Notes: generated by a model from the sequence alone, not told the origin. 64,000 nucleotides of DNA from Acanthornis magna (GCA_036785705.1 JAWUZG010000139.1:558001-622000); one strand, 5' to 3'. Shown: positions 13,901 to 27,815, counted from the first letter of the stretch. Numbers and translations are program-made.

Positions 13901-15453
13901 CAGAACTGACATTAAAGTTTACAAAGATGAGGATGAGCTGAGCTTTCACGAAACAGCTAAAGCTGTCAAATGTGTTGATATTTAGAGTAAACTTCTGCTC
14001 ACCATGATGGGCCTTGCCTTAGAGGTGGAATCTATTCTGTGGAATTTTGGATATTTTTAAGATAGATATCTATTTCAAAGCAGGTTGTTTGGACTCTTTT
14101 TGCAGTCAGAGGTTAAAACGTAAGCTGGGATGAACTACATCAAATCTAAACCAGACAGCCACTTTAAAATAAGATGACTCATGATCTAGAAAAGGCCATT
14201 TCTCTCTGGTGGTTCTAAAGAGAAATAGAACAGCTCTCTGGGATGTATGTCTAGAATTTGCTTGACTCACCTTAGCCTGGATTATTAATTACTCATGTTA
14301 ATTCCACATGTGTGTGTGTGACTTTGATGAAAAAAGCCCCAGTTAGAGGTTTTCTTGTGTATTTGATCTGTAACTGTAACTTTGATCTGCTTTTGTTTCA
14401 TTGCCAGACAGTGAATACTATACAGCCAGCTACTCATCTATGAAAATTCTGATGTTTCATTTTTTGTCAGTCCCGTGATCTGTAGTTTGAAATAAGCAAT
14501 GAGAAGTAAGAAATTAGATAATGTTACCAAACCAAGTGCTCAGAATTTACTGCCAGTGATTGAATCACTGATCCAGTTGGTTCATTTATGTTCTTGTGTT
14601 CACATCTTGGGCATATATATTCAAGGGTTGCTGTTCAGATAATTTTGGTTTTTGGCTTTGTAATACTTGTAGCACATAATCTGGGTTGTCCACACTGTGT
14701 GCTTCACATGAGAGTAAGAACACTGGAGCTCATTTCTACCTCAGTTTCCTCTCATTTGTTGTTTGTATTATAATTTCTGTTTTCTCCCCACTGTTTGGAT
14801 GCATCACGACCCTTAAATTTTTAATTTTAATTTGCTTTAACTACTTTTTAAATGGTTTTGAGAACTTGCACTATTTTATTTTTTTGCTTTTTAACTTTGG
14901 TCCTGGGTTTCCCCATCTTGTTCTTAAATTCCACACTGTAGTATCTGACTTTGGTCTAGAAAGTGTGTGGTTATGATCAACCCGGGCATCAAGGGCTATG
15001 GTAGCGAATTTTTGGTCTCTAATGGGTCTACCCAGTTGTTTTCCTGTCTGGAAGAAGAAAACATCACAGTTAAATATCCTGCATGACACTGAAGCAAAGA
15101 GCTAAAAAGAAATGAAGAGAGCTATCCCCAGCTGCTCAATGAATTTGCATACAAAGGTTTATACATTTTCCCTCTTCAGCAGGTCTAGAGTCAGCTAGAA
15201 AGAAAAGTAAACCTAATTAAAAACACCCTTTTTTCCAGGGCTACTCTCTGGCAGAGTTTCCTTGAGACACAGGAAATTGTGCTCTCATCAGTTGGGCTCC
15301 AAAACCAGACAAAATCGGTCTTCAGGACAAACCTGTCAGCATGAGAACTGCTGAAAGTTTCTGGTTTTCTGTGTTGGTAGAACACCACCTTTTAGAGGGC
15401 CACTCACCTTTGTGTGACTAGAACAGAAATGTCAAACAGGCCCCTATTCTCCT

Positions 15454-15566
15454 AAAAAAAAAAAAACAAAAAACCACACAAAAAATCCAAACAAACAAAC
15501 AAGCAAACAAAAACAACAACAAACAAACAAACAAACAAACAAAAACCCAAAACAAAAAAAAAAAAC
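15454..15566. repeat. A-rich (CAAA)n low-complexity tract
   Basis: Long A runs interrupted by single C residues, with a core of tandem CAAA units. It gives a spurious poly-Phe/Val frame on the minus strand. Confidence 0.9.
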
Positions 15567-16570
15567 CAAACTGTCACAGTGGAATTCTTACAACGGAAAG
15601 GAATGTTCTCACATTTCAGATTATGACTGCTCACTTCCCTGGAGGCCAGACAGAAAAACTCAAGGTTTCTTCATCTCCCTGTCTGAGTGGCTGGCAGGGC
15701 AGCTGCCTGAAGCACCAGTTGGAGTTGAGTTCTGTGTGTCACTGTTGATGTTTTGGGAGCAATGCTGGACTTGGCAGGGGCTGTGCTTCAGCTTTTGTTC
15801 ATGTCATGGCTTTGCACACTGAAGCCATTCACAGAATGACTTCATACTCGCATCCAAAGGAGAAGGGCATACTCACTTGGATATCAGAAGGATACTCACT
15901 TGTGTCTCTTCGACTTTGAAATGTGCCACTAGTGTGTACACGTGCAACATTTTCTCCTGTTACAGTTCTGTTGAAGGGTTTGATCTCATCTCGGACCTCT
16001 TTGGCTGAGAGAAAGGTCCCCTCTGTGCCCCTTTTCTGACTGTATGAAGGGAAGGTGGCTGGCAGCATGCCTTCTGCATTTACTGCTAGGACAGAATCTC
16101 CCCTGGTGCCAGCACACATCCCTCCTGTGAGCTCCATATGGCCCCACATCTCAAAGGAACACTTAGAGGTCAGCAGCATATCTTTTACCTTGGAGCTTAC
16201 CTTTATTGTTACAGTCCCATCCTGACACCTTCTGGGCAGGAGCCTTTGTGTGGGTATGAACTCAGCAGCCTGAGTTGTCAGTTCCCCTGTAAAATCCCTC
16301 AGCTACAGGAGGGGTGAGAGGGAATATGTTTAGAGAAGAAATTTGCCATATTTGCATGATGTTAGTAACCCAAACAGCTACGCAGGAGTCATTCTACTTA
16401 ATTTCAGAAAAAAAAAAATCTCCATCCTGTGTGTCACCAAATATTTCACAGAAATTGATAAAGAATAATTTAACTAAGAAACACTGTCAGTGCAGCTGAA
16501 ATTTGAAATTCTGAACTTGTGAGATGTGGTGGTTCATAACATTGTGGTCTTATTCTCACCAATGTGCCCA

Positions 16571-16612
16571 GGCACACACACATACACACACACACAAATA
16601 TACACACACAAA
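16571..16612. repeat. Imperfect (CA)n microsatellite
   Basis: Runs of ACACAC broken by AT and AA bases; no gene overlaps it. Confidence 0.85.
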
Positions 16613-16959
16613 TCCACCCATGTCCACATGTGCTCAAAATTGCCTGGAATAAGACGTATTTACAGAAAATACTTGCCTGTAGGGTTGTTGTGGTAGGATT
16701 CACACCCCATACTTTATACCTGAGAGTGGGCTGTTTACAACCTTTGCTAAACATAACAGCATTTTAAGGAAGGAGTTTGCAAGAACATTTGGCTTTCCAT
16801 CCCCCAGTGGATCGCACTTTGACCCTTTTTTGAACATTTTTCATATATGGCACAATTGCTAAAATCCCAGTTGTTTCCTATTTACTTGATTGTAGAAGTT
16901 TGTTATGTACATATGTTTTTTGATTCAGATGGCATGATAAGGGCTGGTTTAAATAACGG

Positions 16960-17076
16960 TTTGTTTGTTTTGTTTTTTGGTGCGGGGGTTTTTTTGTTGT
17001 TTGTTTTGGGGGGTTTTTTGTTGTTGGGGGGGTTGGGGGTTTTTTTTGTTTGTTTGTTAGTTTGGTTTTTTTCTTG
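16960..17076. repeat. T/G-rich low-complexity tract with G runs
   Basis: Alternating TTTG units and runs of five to seven G on the plus strand. The spacing of the G runs could permit a G-quadruplex. The frame over it encodes only Gly, Phe, Leu and Val and is not a gene. Confidence 0.85.
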
Positions 17077-17951
17077 TTAATAGAAATTATCTCCTTTAAG
17101 GAGTTTTATGGCTAACAGCAATGTCACCTTTGTTTAGCGTATTTGGGGGGCTCATTCCTTGTTCAGATGCCTAGAAGGCCTCAGCACAGAAAAAATGTTG
17201 CCTAATCTTTAACATAACTCAGAAGTCTTGCTGAGAAGTTGAAACAGGATTAGAAAACTCAGTGTCTGATCCTTTGAGGACTGCTGCTTCAAAGGAGCTA
17301 TACAAAGCTGCACAAAAAAAAGGAGTGAATGAACAAGATTGAGCCCTTTGAAATATTTACTGTTCAATGAATTTGGAGAGGAAGGCAGAATATGATGAGG
17401 CCTTCCCACTCCTGAAAGGTGATAGTATCCTCTTGTTTTATTAATAGGAAAAGTATGATATTACTACTTTGACATTTCTTTTGTTTGGCAGAACCTGGAG
17501 ACACTGATTTAAGTATTATACCATATATCTATACATACATATGCAAGTGGTAGAAAAAAACTTAAAAGTTCCATTTATTACTCACTATTATCTTCTTTTT
17601 TTTCCCCGGAGTACTTCCATTCCCTGTAAAACACATCCAGTAACTGGATCAATAGCCATCATATATAAAACACTAATCATTAAGAATAATTCTTTTACAT
17701 GGTTTACACTATCGCTCAATGTCCTGGTAGCAGTTCCTCTCAATTTCAAAGCAGTTGTCGAGCTTGAATTCTTGTTTTGGCTCTGCAACAGATGGAGATG
17801 TGCGTGTCCTGATGAAAATTCAGACTTGGAAGGGAACTGTTCCCCTATCACACAGTGTGTACCAAGCCTGTGCCTGAATTTATTTACCCAGCCACTATTT
17901 GCAAACAATTATGTGTTTCTCTGGTTTCCTCCAGTTTCTCAGCTTCTTCTC

Positions 17952-17956
<5 letters not shown>

Positions 17957-17995
<39 letters not shown>
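17957..17995. repeat. Poly-T tract of about 39 bases
   Basis: Uninterrupted T run, possibly the tail of a minus-strand retrotransposed sequence. I could not identify a body next to it. Confidence 0.9.
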
Positions 17996-17996
<1 letters not shown>

Positions 17997-20900
17997 GAAA
18001 CACAGGCTTCAGGTTTTTGTTGATAAACTTGAATGTTTTCATTTTATATTTCCTTATGCTCATCTTCTGAAAGCATCTTAAAAGATCACCTGATCCATAG
18101 AGTAAACTATAATTTCATTAAAATGGGTAGACTTCAGGTGACAATATGATCCATCGAGATAATATCATCCAAAGGACACAGCACAGCACGCCTTAGAAGC
18201 CTAGGGGCTCAGACTTTGTTATCCATGCAGTGTTGTGTTTATATGAGCTCCTAAATGCAAGGAAAACTTTTCAACCATAAACCAAACATAGCTTTTCATA
18301 TTTTATTTGGCAACTTCATTGGCGAGTTGCTGTATGGAGCCAGTAAAACTCAACGTGGAGGAACAACTTTTGCCATCTCAGCTTGAGAATGAGGATCCCA
18401 GTACCCAGGCATATGCCCTTCCTGTGTGCATGGTATTGTGTTTTTAATTGCATTTAGTGCAAAGGTTAATAAGAGCTTGCTAATAGATTTAGGAAAAATA
18501 ATTGTTGAAAACAAAACCCAGTCCCGAGTCAAAAGTTCATTGGTTTTGAGAGGATTGTAAAAATATTTCAGGGGAGGCCTTAAATTCTTCAGTGGATTGC
18601 TATTTATCTATGGTCATGCACATGCTAAATAATGATATTAAATAAATTACTCTCCTGTTGTGTTTTATAATAGAGCAAAGCCTTCCAGCTATATAAACAA
18701 CACTTTATTTTTCCAGCATTATGGAATAAAATGGAGAGATGGCCTTGTGGGTTGACTATTTGAGGTTCATGACTGAACAGCAATTTCCAAAGCTAAGCCT
18801 AACTGTGATGATAAGTTATGCCTTTTGTAATGCTCCCTCATGCAAATTAAGGCATCTTTTGAGCAACCTGTGCACATTACATTTCATATTTGGTAAATCT
18901 TATGCATTTCCCATCATGTTGGAAGGAACTGCCAGTGTTTTAAAAAAGCAATTTATTTTGTTGTCTTTGAAGTAGCTGATGCATTAGTAACCCTGCCACC
19001 TTTGAAATTAAACAGGATTTTGTCTGCAGTTGGAACACTCTGAAGTGTTCTTCTATTTTTAAATCTCATATGCGTATTTGAAATGCCTTCAGCTCTCCTG
19101 CCGATGGGTTTTTTTTAATGATTGCTGTTGTCTCTAAATGGGTCTTGGCATTTTTATTCAGTTTGTGATGAAGCAATTATTTTTGCTAATTAAATGTACA
19201 GGGAATGACTTGAGACAGGGAGCAAACAACATCACATAGTCATGGGTGCTTTAGAACTAAGGTCATCCAAAATACAGCATAGCAGCCTTTGTATTTCATC
19301 TTCTAACTCTCCCAATAGATGAGTAAATTTAATGTCTCTGACTCCAAGGCTTTATTACTTCCTCAAGTAGAAGAGAAATATTCACTTTACATGTGTACAG
19401 CTTGCAAAAGAAGTGTCCTAAGTGATGTTTGCCAAAGGACATTGGTGTTGGTACACTGCGTGTTATCATTAACTGCTCAAGTACTACACTGGTGAGTATA
19501 AATAACAGGAAGATAGATGTGCTGTCAGATTCTTCTGACTACCTGAGATATTTCGGCACAGAATCAGAGCAGTGGAAGGAGAGACAGCTTTGAGCCAGAC
19601 CTGCAGGTCTCAGATGCTTGCAACAACAGTAGATATTTGTGCATGCTGGGAAGATAGAAATGTTCCAGTAATTTCTCTCACAGTCCCTTGCTGACTATAG
19701 CTTAGAGCAGTGTAAAAAGTACCTTACTGTCACTTCTTCAGTGTTGATCATCACCAAACATGACAATAAATAAGTTTCAGGCTAAATCAGCCATCTAATT
19801 CCTTCAAACAGTCTTCAAAACATACTGCTTTCTACTGAACTGTATTGATAGGAAAAACTAAAGAAAGAAGGAAGCTTACTAAATGCACAGCAATTGAGCA
19901 GTGGGATAAGAATGCTTTGGGAGAGGATGAAGTTAACAAGAGAAAACTGAGCTACATTTTAGAAAGCTATTGCTCACTGAGAGCCCTGTTCAATGCACAT
20001 CTGTTGCCAAGAAAGGAAATCAAACTAGGCTTACTGAGAGTGGCAAAATAAGTAATATTTGAAAATACCATATGGATAACATTAGTCACTTGGTCCTGGA
20101 CAAGGTGAACTATGAGGTTAATCTAGTATGGCAAATCCCATTGATAATGTTGGCATGTGCTCCACAAAATTGGCTGCCCAGGGAACAAGGGAAACATTGT
20201 TTTTTTACTGTGTGACACAGGAGACCTAAAGCAGTCAAAAATCCAGTTACTGGAAGATAGTACACACCAGACAGGAGGTATTTGCTAAAATTACACATGC
20301 TGGACATTGCTGCCCTAATTTCCCTGTATAATTGCTGAATTTGTATTGTAGCGTATGCATCACTAAATTTCCTAAAACTGCGAAGCAATTTGATCAGCTC
20401 TGTTGAGGAGTTTTTATGTGTCAAACCTTGTAAAGTACTGATTGTGAAAGAACCATGAAAGAGAAAGCCACAGAATCCCTTTAAAATATGTCAAACAAAT
20501 CAAGCAAGGACAAAAATCAGGTGACAGAAATTGCATTTCTTTTTGTGAACAGGAAAAAAGGAATTTTGCTGTAAGCTAGGCCATGCTCTTCCATCACTTA
20601 GCACCATTAATGCTGCACTAACATAGCCTAATCCTTTTTGTCAATGTATTTCTGTTAATTTGACAGCCTTTGGTAACATTCACATCTCTCTTGGGATGTT
20701 AATATATCCTGGGTTGAAGTGAATAGAGTGTGAAATCATGGTTTATAGCTCATTTTGAAATTATTTTCTTATTCAGAAGATTAGAGAAACCCATATGCAT
20801 GGTTCAAACTCTCCCCTACCCATGTGATGGGGAATGGAATAAACAAATAAATATTGGTCAGCGTCCTTGCAGCACGCTGTTGCACTATGTCTGGCCTTGG

Positions 20901-23103
20901 GAGAGCTGTATTAATTCCACTGCAGTGCTCTGTCAGAGGAGTAATCCTCCACTCAGAGTCAGGTGAAGTTTCCCTAGAGCTGTGGCACAGTGGATCTGCC
21001 ACCTACCTGTGGATGTTGGCGAGCTCCCAAATACTTTGGAGTTGAGTATGTGTGTCTAAGAGCCACTTTGAAAACATCAGGGCTAAAGATGTGGACAAGT
21101 CATTGTGCTCTTTAATAAGACATTATGGTCAGTGGTTTTTTTGTCTTCCATGTGATAATCATGGTCTTGTTAGATTTCCACATTCCCATGGGAATGAAGT
21201 TAGGATGTGCACAGAAATACTGCCGTTCATTTTGTATTCTTTCCAGTGCGCTTTTCATCTACACATCATGGAGCAGAAAATGAGAGGCTTGCACTCCCCT
21301 AATTCTCACAGGGGATCATTAGGATTCCCCACTGTTGTCTAATCATGTGCTGTCCCATTGATGTGTAGTCAATTGCTGGGTAATTGTGTTTTGTGGAGTA
21401 GATCTCGCTTGAGTAAAGCAGTGTGTTGGCTTTAGTTCCGGGAAACTGGTATGGATTTTTAAGCTCTTAAATGAACAACAGATCATTCTGTGCTCCACAA
21501 TGTATAAGCACAAAGTATGGAGGGAATAAGTAATGGAGAAAGGAACATTTAAAATTTATGTTTGCAGGTGGACTTGTGTGTGGAAGAAGTATCTCACATG
21601 CATGGCAAATCAGCTTATTTTTAATTTTTGAAATGCTGGAAGGAGTTTGTGAATAAGACTGCCAGTGGGGCTGCCTTAGCCACTGGAATATGCCTGTCAT
21701 AACACACTGGGTTGAAGTTCCTGCTGTGAACTGGGGAGCTGTGAGGCCTGAGCAACACCAGGGAGAGTAAATGAGTGGTGTGGAGGAAAAAAGTTGTCTT
21801 CAAACTCTTTTTTTATTGTGTGCTCCTCATGCTCTGAGCTGCAGTCGTTAGCCCACTGTGGGTGAATGGAGTAGAGTTCCAGCTGAAGCCGTGCTGTGTA
21901 CCCAAGCTTCTTTGGTCTGGATAATATTGCTGAGTGTTTTCTGCAAGTTGAGGGAATGCAGGGCCCCGCAGTCTAATATTCAGGTATATATTAGGAAAAG
22001 AATCCCTTGGCACCAGGGCAGTTATGGCGAGCCCCATGATGTCTCATGGGCATAGGCCATTATTTATGAAACAAAACTTATAAAACAAAATCTCTTCCCC
22101 ACAAAGTTATAGATGGGCAGGGTGGAGGGAAAACTGACTCCTTTCACAGAAGTACCAAATTCACTGAATTCACCACATCAACTTCATTTTGTACGGTCTA
22201 GCTGGTTGGCCCAGAAAGTGCTTCTGTCTTTGAGGGTTTCTGCAGGTGGGGGTCGTGCCTGTCCCAGGCAGCCAGTGGGGTCATCTGCTGGGGGGGACAC
22301 TTTGGGCTGTCTGGCCTGGCTTGGCTTTTGCTTTGTTGCCACCTCTGTGGGGTACACTAGGCTATTTTCAAGCTAGTGGTATTATTAGGCTAAATGACTT
22401 TAAACCAGGAACCTTCATGAGTGTGTGGGTGCTGCAGGGCAGTGTTGATCAGCCTCGGTGTGAAACTGAGAGCAGCAGCACAGGAAAGGTTACTTAATGT
22501 TATTTTATGGCAGCACATACGTTTTGCAAATGGCTGTTTTGAAGGTCAGCCTTTTGCACGTGCTGCTTTTCCCAGTTCCCTGTCTGCCTTCAGCTCACAG
22601 CCAGGCTGGCCATGGTTATTACCTTAGAGTCATTTTTTGAGTTGCATTTGAGATGAAGATAAGAGGTAGGGCAGATTATCGGTGATAGCTGATGAGGTTG
22701 TTATGATGAGACATTAGCTAGGGATGGGAGAAAAGGGAGAAAATAATAATGTGTTCGCTTTCCTGTGTGATAATGGTGTGGCAGTTTCTGTGCACATACA
22801 ACGCCAGTAACTCCGTGTGTTGAGAACCACGAACAGAAGGTTATAAAGGCTGCAGAGCAGTTCCAGCTGCTGTTTTATGCAGATGCACCACAGTATGAAA
22901 TGATGAAATTTGCTTGTAGCAAGTTTTGCTTCCTCTTATTTTATTACATTTTGTATACTTTTTATACTGTATTTTGTATACTTTTTTGTACTGTATTTTG
23001 TGTTCTATCATAAAACTCCATTTTCACTGACCCATAGATTTTTTTAATATGCACCAGCTCTCTCAGACAAGGCAGACGCAATTTTTCTTAACATATTTTT
23101 CAG

Positions 23104-23150
23104 CAAGACCAAGGAAAAAGAGTGAATTATGATGAATTTTGTATAAAAAG
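23104..23150 (+). CDS. Internal 47-nt exon, cytoplasmic tail
   Basis: Seen: acceptor ATTTTTCAG, 15 codons reading QDQGKRVNYDEFCIK, then AG and donor GTACAT. The trailing AG pairs with the T opening the next exon to make AGT (Ser). The other two frames through this segment hit stops quickly, so only the proposed frame works; it is also the only one consistent with the exon at 10947. The following intron would be 96 bases, short but usual for bird genomes. The product is hydrophilic with one Cys and one Tyr. Function unknown. Confidence 0.55.
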
Positions 23151-23246
23151 GTACATCAGAAAATAATCTGAATTAAGACTAAATGCTTGGGTTTATATTT
23201 TTCTTACTTTTCTTTCTTATTTAACTGCTCTATCCTTTTTCCCTAG

Positions 23247-23358
23247 TCCTTGTCTAAAGATTGAAAAATTCATAGTAAAAGAAGTATGTGATCACAATCC
23301 GATCTTTACTGTGCAGACAAATGCAGAATTCCTTCAGTTTAATGACTCCACTGATTAA
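23247..23358 (+). CDS. Terminal exon with stop codon (C-terminus of unknown membrane protein)
   Basis: Seen: a strong polypyrimidine acceptor ending CCCTAG, then an open frame of 36 codons starting PCLKIEKFIVKEVC and ending AEFLQFNDSTD, then TAA at 23356-23358. With the other exons it gives a cytoplasmic tail of about 77 residues after the membrane segment, with two Cys in this exon and no kinase, SH2 or PDZ-ligand signature I recognise. No upstream exon tells what the extracellular part is. The four-exon chain keeps phases 1, 0 and 2 consistent, which would be uncommon by chance. A transcript or a conserved orthologous tail would settle it. Confidence 0.55.
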
Positions 23359-23884
23359 AAAACTCATAGGAAAGACTGGGAGGAACTGTAAAAGTTCAGT
23401 AAAATTAAGAAGTCCTGGGGGTTTTTGTTTTGTTTTGTTTTGTGAATATAATTACTGAATAAGCAGGTCCCAAGAAAATGTTGAGCTGAAACCAAATCCT
23501 TAATTTGGCCATTGAAGTTGAATTCATAATTCCTCAGTGAAGTTATTTTTACTGCTTAAGGTAAAGAAGTTCTAAATATTACTGTAACATCACCGATTGT
23601 TAAACATGGAGGTAAAAGCTGAGTATTTATGCTTTATGAGAAGGTAGAGGAGTGGTACAAGACATCATGACTATTGTTATATTTTTATTCCTTGACAGAC
23701 AGCTACTAACACCTTGTACTATAAAATATGGGCATATATGCCAAATAACATTGGTTACACATTGTTCTTTGTGGCATTTTCAACACATCCACTAAGTCTC
23801 TGTTCTACTCACCACTCTCTTATTGCCTGCAGAGAGCTTTGCCAATACTTGATGAGTCATCACATGATTTCTGAATTTAAGGAA

Positions 23885-23890
23885 AATAAA
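23885..23890 (+). terminator. Candidate polyadenylation signal AATAAA
   Basis: AATAAA about 530 bases after the proposed stop. It is the first canonical signal I noted downstream; AT-rich DNA gives such hexamers often, so support is weak. Confidence 0.25.
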
Positions 23891-26800
23891 TGCTCATTTG
23901 ATATGAACAGGGCTGATGCCACTAAGAGGACTTTGGGGTTTGCAGGTTTATCACAAGTTGCATGTGTGTTACCTTCACAATAAGGCTTTAGGTGTTAGAA
24001 GGATGAAGAATGCAGTCTATTACTACCTCTTAACAGATATCAGGACTATCCTGTTCACAGGGATGGATGTGTACTTGAGGCAGCCACCATGCTAATTACC
24101 ACTTCCTCAACTTGGGAATCCCAGTTTGTTCATCAAACATGAAATATCAAAGTCAACAACAGTCTGGCATTTAGTATTTTCATATTCACATCTTCACTGT
24201 TACTGGTATGTTTTTTTAAGTCATATTTTACGCATCCAGTTGCAAACACGAGTTGGTTTTCAGTGTAAGGACAGCTGGTAAGGGCAGATTGGGAATGCAG
24301 GAAAACAAGAATTAATTGCCCAGGCCTATCAGTTGTGCAGCAGAGGGATATAGGAATTGAAATGTCAGTGTTTTGGAGAGGGGGTGATCAATGTGAATTT
24401 GAAGCTTGTTTCTGCCTCACTTCAAGTGACAAAATATTCCTGACATCAGCTTTAGGAAAGAGACTTATATTACCTGTGAATTGGTTAGGGACTGCCTTGC
24501 AAGGAGAACTTTGTATATATTATCAATTGCAGTATTTTTGAAACAAACACAACCAAGACTCATAATTTCACAGCAAGGACAAGAAAACAAATCTCAGTGG
24601 CAGGCTCACACTGAAGGAAAGTAACTAAAAGGTACCAAGCCTACCTCACTCCAAAGATAAAGGTTATAAGAGCAGCTCTTATACACCTCAGTGCAGAAGC
24701 TTGCATCCACTAAATGGCCATCTGCTGAGTAGAAAAAATAAATGGAAGTGTGAAGGGTTTTTCTTGGCATAGCATAATGTCAGATACCCATATCTGCAAT
24801 TTAAGATTATACTACACTGGGAAGTAAAGCAAAAATAACCCTAAAAAATCTCCAGCCTTTTCCAGCTGATTGTTGCCTAGGATAATTCAATTACATATTA
24901 TACATGTAGAATGAATTATTTAAAAATCCAGTATTAAAAGACTTAAAAAGCAGCAATTCTTTTATTTCCCTGCTAAATGTAACCACCAAGACTTTGTCCT
25001 TCTGTAAGTAAAATCAGAAATATCTAAACTTTTGCCAGGGTGTGTGTCCTGTTGGATCTATATATTCACTAGAAACACAAGGGTGCTAGGGTAGGAATCA
25101 CCAACCTGTTCTATGCATATCATTGAATATTCCTTGTAGATGATAGCTGTGAGTCTTTTGTGAGTTGCTGTGCCCATCAGTACCACTGGATCCTCTAGGG
25201 CTTGTGCTCAGGCTGGAGAGATGTCCTGAAACACCTTGTGCACAGCCATGGATAAAGGCCCAAATATAGATTTGCACATAGAGTGCAAATCTCAAAAGCA
25301 GGGCAGAAACACAACCATGTATAAAGATTTGATTTTATCAGTAACCTGGCAAGCAGAGTCTAGAAAAAGAAAGAGGCCTCTGTTCAGCATATTGCCAGCT
25401 TTTCTGTTGTGTCCTAAATTTTTTGTACCAGTAACATTTCTCAAGGTGTTGGTAGGAATTTCTGCATGAGCAAGGCTGCAAGATATGGTTCTACTAATGC
25501 CAATATCTTTTGAGGTGTATGGCTGCTCCATTCGGTGGGGATTTGTACTGATGGGTAGCTCTCTAGAAGCCAGCTGAAATATGTACCCATATGAATTTAT
25601 GTTGGTTGTAAAATTACATGACAGAAGTGCAGTATTTCCTGCGAATTATTGCTGTATGCCTTCCTAAGTCTCTCATCTTACATTACATTTCCTAAACTCA
25701 GGGCTAAAATGCTGTACTTTTTAGGCATGTATTTCAAAGGTCAGCATGGAGTTATATCTCAATTCATATATAAGAAAGAAAAATAATAATTGCAAGGAAG
25801 TGTTACTATTCATTGGCTTTTCCATCAATCTCCTTCTTGTTTTTACTTCATTTGCAGCATATGATTTCAGGGCATGAAGCCAAAGTGGACTTTTGCGTCA
25901 GCTAGTCTCACTTGCATATAGCAACTCCTCAATTATCACTTAGCTTCTCCTTTGTTATGCTCTGTGCTCCTTAGTTTATAAGGATTACTTTCAGTAAGAC
26001 AGTTAAACTCAATATAAATGTGCTTTGAGATTAATACCTTGCCTGTTAATTTGTTCCCAGCTTCTCATCTTCATGGTTAAAAATAGACATCAGGTAGGAA
26101 TCTGAATGCACTTAGTTTTGGCTTTTAGCTGACTGTTCTTGCTGCCTACCAAGAGTGTTAAGTCATAACAGACATCTGGCTATATATAGAGAGGAAAAAA
26201 CTGTAAATATTATTTGAATGCTAAGTGTACTTCAGGATTTTTAAGACATCTCACTATAAGCCTTATTAGTCTTTTTTGTTCTTGCATTTCCGGGCTGGTA
26301 TGACCTGAACAGAGAGAATGAGATTGTCATTTCCCTTCTGCTAGGGGCGAATATAATTTATTTTTCTTCTTATTATTGGACTCTCTTAACAGGAATTAAG
26401 GCTCATTGCTTTAAAGACACATGTGTTTAATAACAGGGATTTGATGTGTGCTGATCTCAGTGCCCATATGAAGTCTCCTGCAGATCAGAAGCAGTGCACA
26501 ACTGCAGATATTTGTGCACATGAAGTGCCTTAGAGGACCACTGCCTAACTGCATGCATTTTACATGCTTTTCTTCTGATATGGATCTAAAGCTGCCAACA
26601 ACAGCGTGGGAGCAGCAAAACTTAAAAGGAAAGGAAGGAATGTTTCCAATAAAATTTGCCTCCCTTGCATAGTCTAAGTGACAGCAAGCATTCCAGCTTT
26701 GAGGGCTTCCAGTTGGCATTGTATGAAAATATATTTCAAAGTGGGGAGAAAATATGAATATAAAGAGGAGGAAGAATGAACTGCGGCACCACTGGGCTTC

Positions 26801-27595
26801 ATTCACAGCCAAGGCTGTGGAGAGGGAAGTGGTGACAACTTTGGAGTTATATGTGCGTAAGAGCAAAGTTTCCCACATGTGTTCTCATCAGTATCACAGT
26901 TTGGGGTGCTTGGTAATGGAGGTTTGGGCTTCAGCCAGTGGGAGGCAAGGCCAACCACAAAGTTCAGATCTGGATCCAAATGCCTGCGTGTTTGGGAGTA
27001 GTTATCCCTCTGGTTCGAGATTTTACTCATCTTAGCCATGCACAAAAATAAGTAACAAACATGAAAAAAGATGATTTTCAAGTTGGAGCTGTAATACTTT
27101 AAGTATTTAAGCCCTTTAGCAGTTTTGATTAACCAGGGGATTACATGAGATTTTGTGTGCCATTTACTTTATAAATTTGCTAAAATGAAATATATGACAA
27201 ATACTTTGTCATTTGTACTGCAGATCAATCTTAAATGAGCCTGAAATGAGGTTTGGAGTAAATACCACTTGTGCCTCCATATCAGATCTTGTGCTTTAGG
27301 GAGCACTTGGTTATCTGCAGGAGAGAGAGTGAGCTCCTACCATACTCTAAAACCAGCTCTTCAGCTGTACTAAGGGAGAAGAGATGGAGGCCACTGTGCT
27401 GGCAGTGACGTGGCAACCACTTGCCAATGTCACAAAGCCATGGGCAGAAATGGCTGCTGTGAGTTGCACTTGCTGTAGAACATTGCTGCATTTTGCTAAA
27501 TATCCTCCTTTTCTGCTTGGAAGATCTGATTTTTTCCCCATTTCGGGGGACTCTGCTTCTACAAGCATAAATGTGGACATTTTGTGCTTCTACTT

Positions 27596-27649
27596 ATTCT
27601 ACACCCTGCAATTAGGTCATCTTCCTGACCTAATTGCATGGGGTAGAAT
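27596..27649. repeat. Long hairpin: 24-bp stem, 6-base loop
   Basis: A 13-bp perfect stem (TGCAATTAGGTCA with TGACCTAATTGCA) around loop TCTTCC, continuing outward for 11 more positions with two mismatches. The stem is long and regular for random sequence. It could be a small RNA hairpin or a replication-slippage product. Confidence 0.75.
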
Positions 27650-27815
27650 ATACAGAAGATGCTGGAGAGTGCTTAATTTATTTGGAGTTGAGGAGATGGC
27701 TTCAGTTGCCGGAGTTGGCACAGCAGCAGCCTACAACCATTGCTCTTGCACTTCTGTTGTGGCAGGAGCTCCTTGTTTCTTGGAGGTGCTAGAAAATCCC
27801 TGCTTCTTGTAAGAA

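Larger units (their letters stand above)
10994..23103 (+). other. Proposed intron (12.1 kb)
   Basis: Starts GTAAAAG and ends ATATTTTTCAG. It contains several simple-sequence tracts listed separately. I see no other gene: frames are short, with no recognisable domains. The open frame at 17541-18023 on the plus strand is extended by a T-run and is not convincing. Confidence 0.4.

Noticed and set aside
17541..18023. 160-residue plus-strand frame in the proposed intron
   Set aside because: Lengthened by a T run encoding poly-Phe; no domain or splice support.
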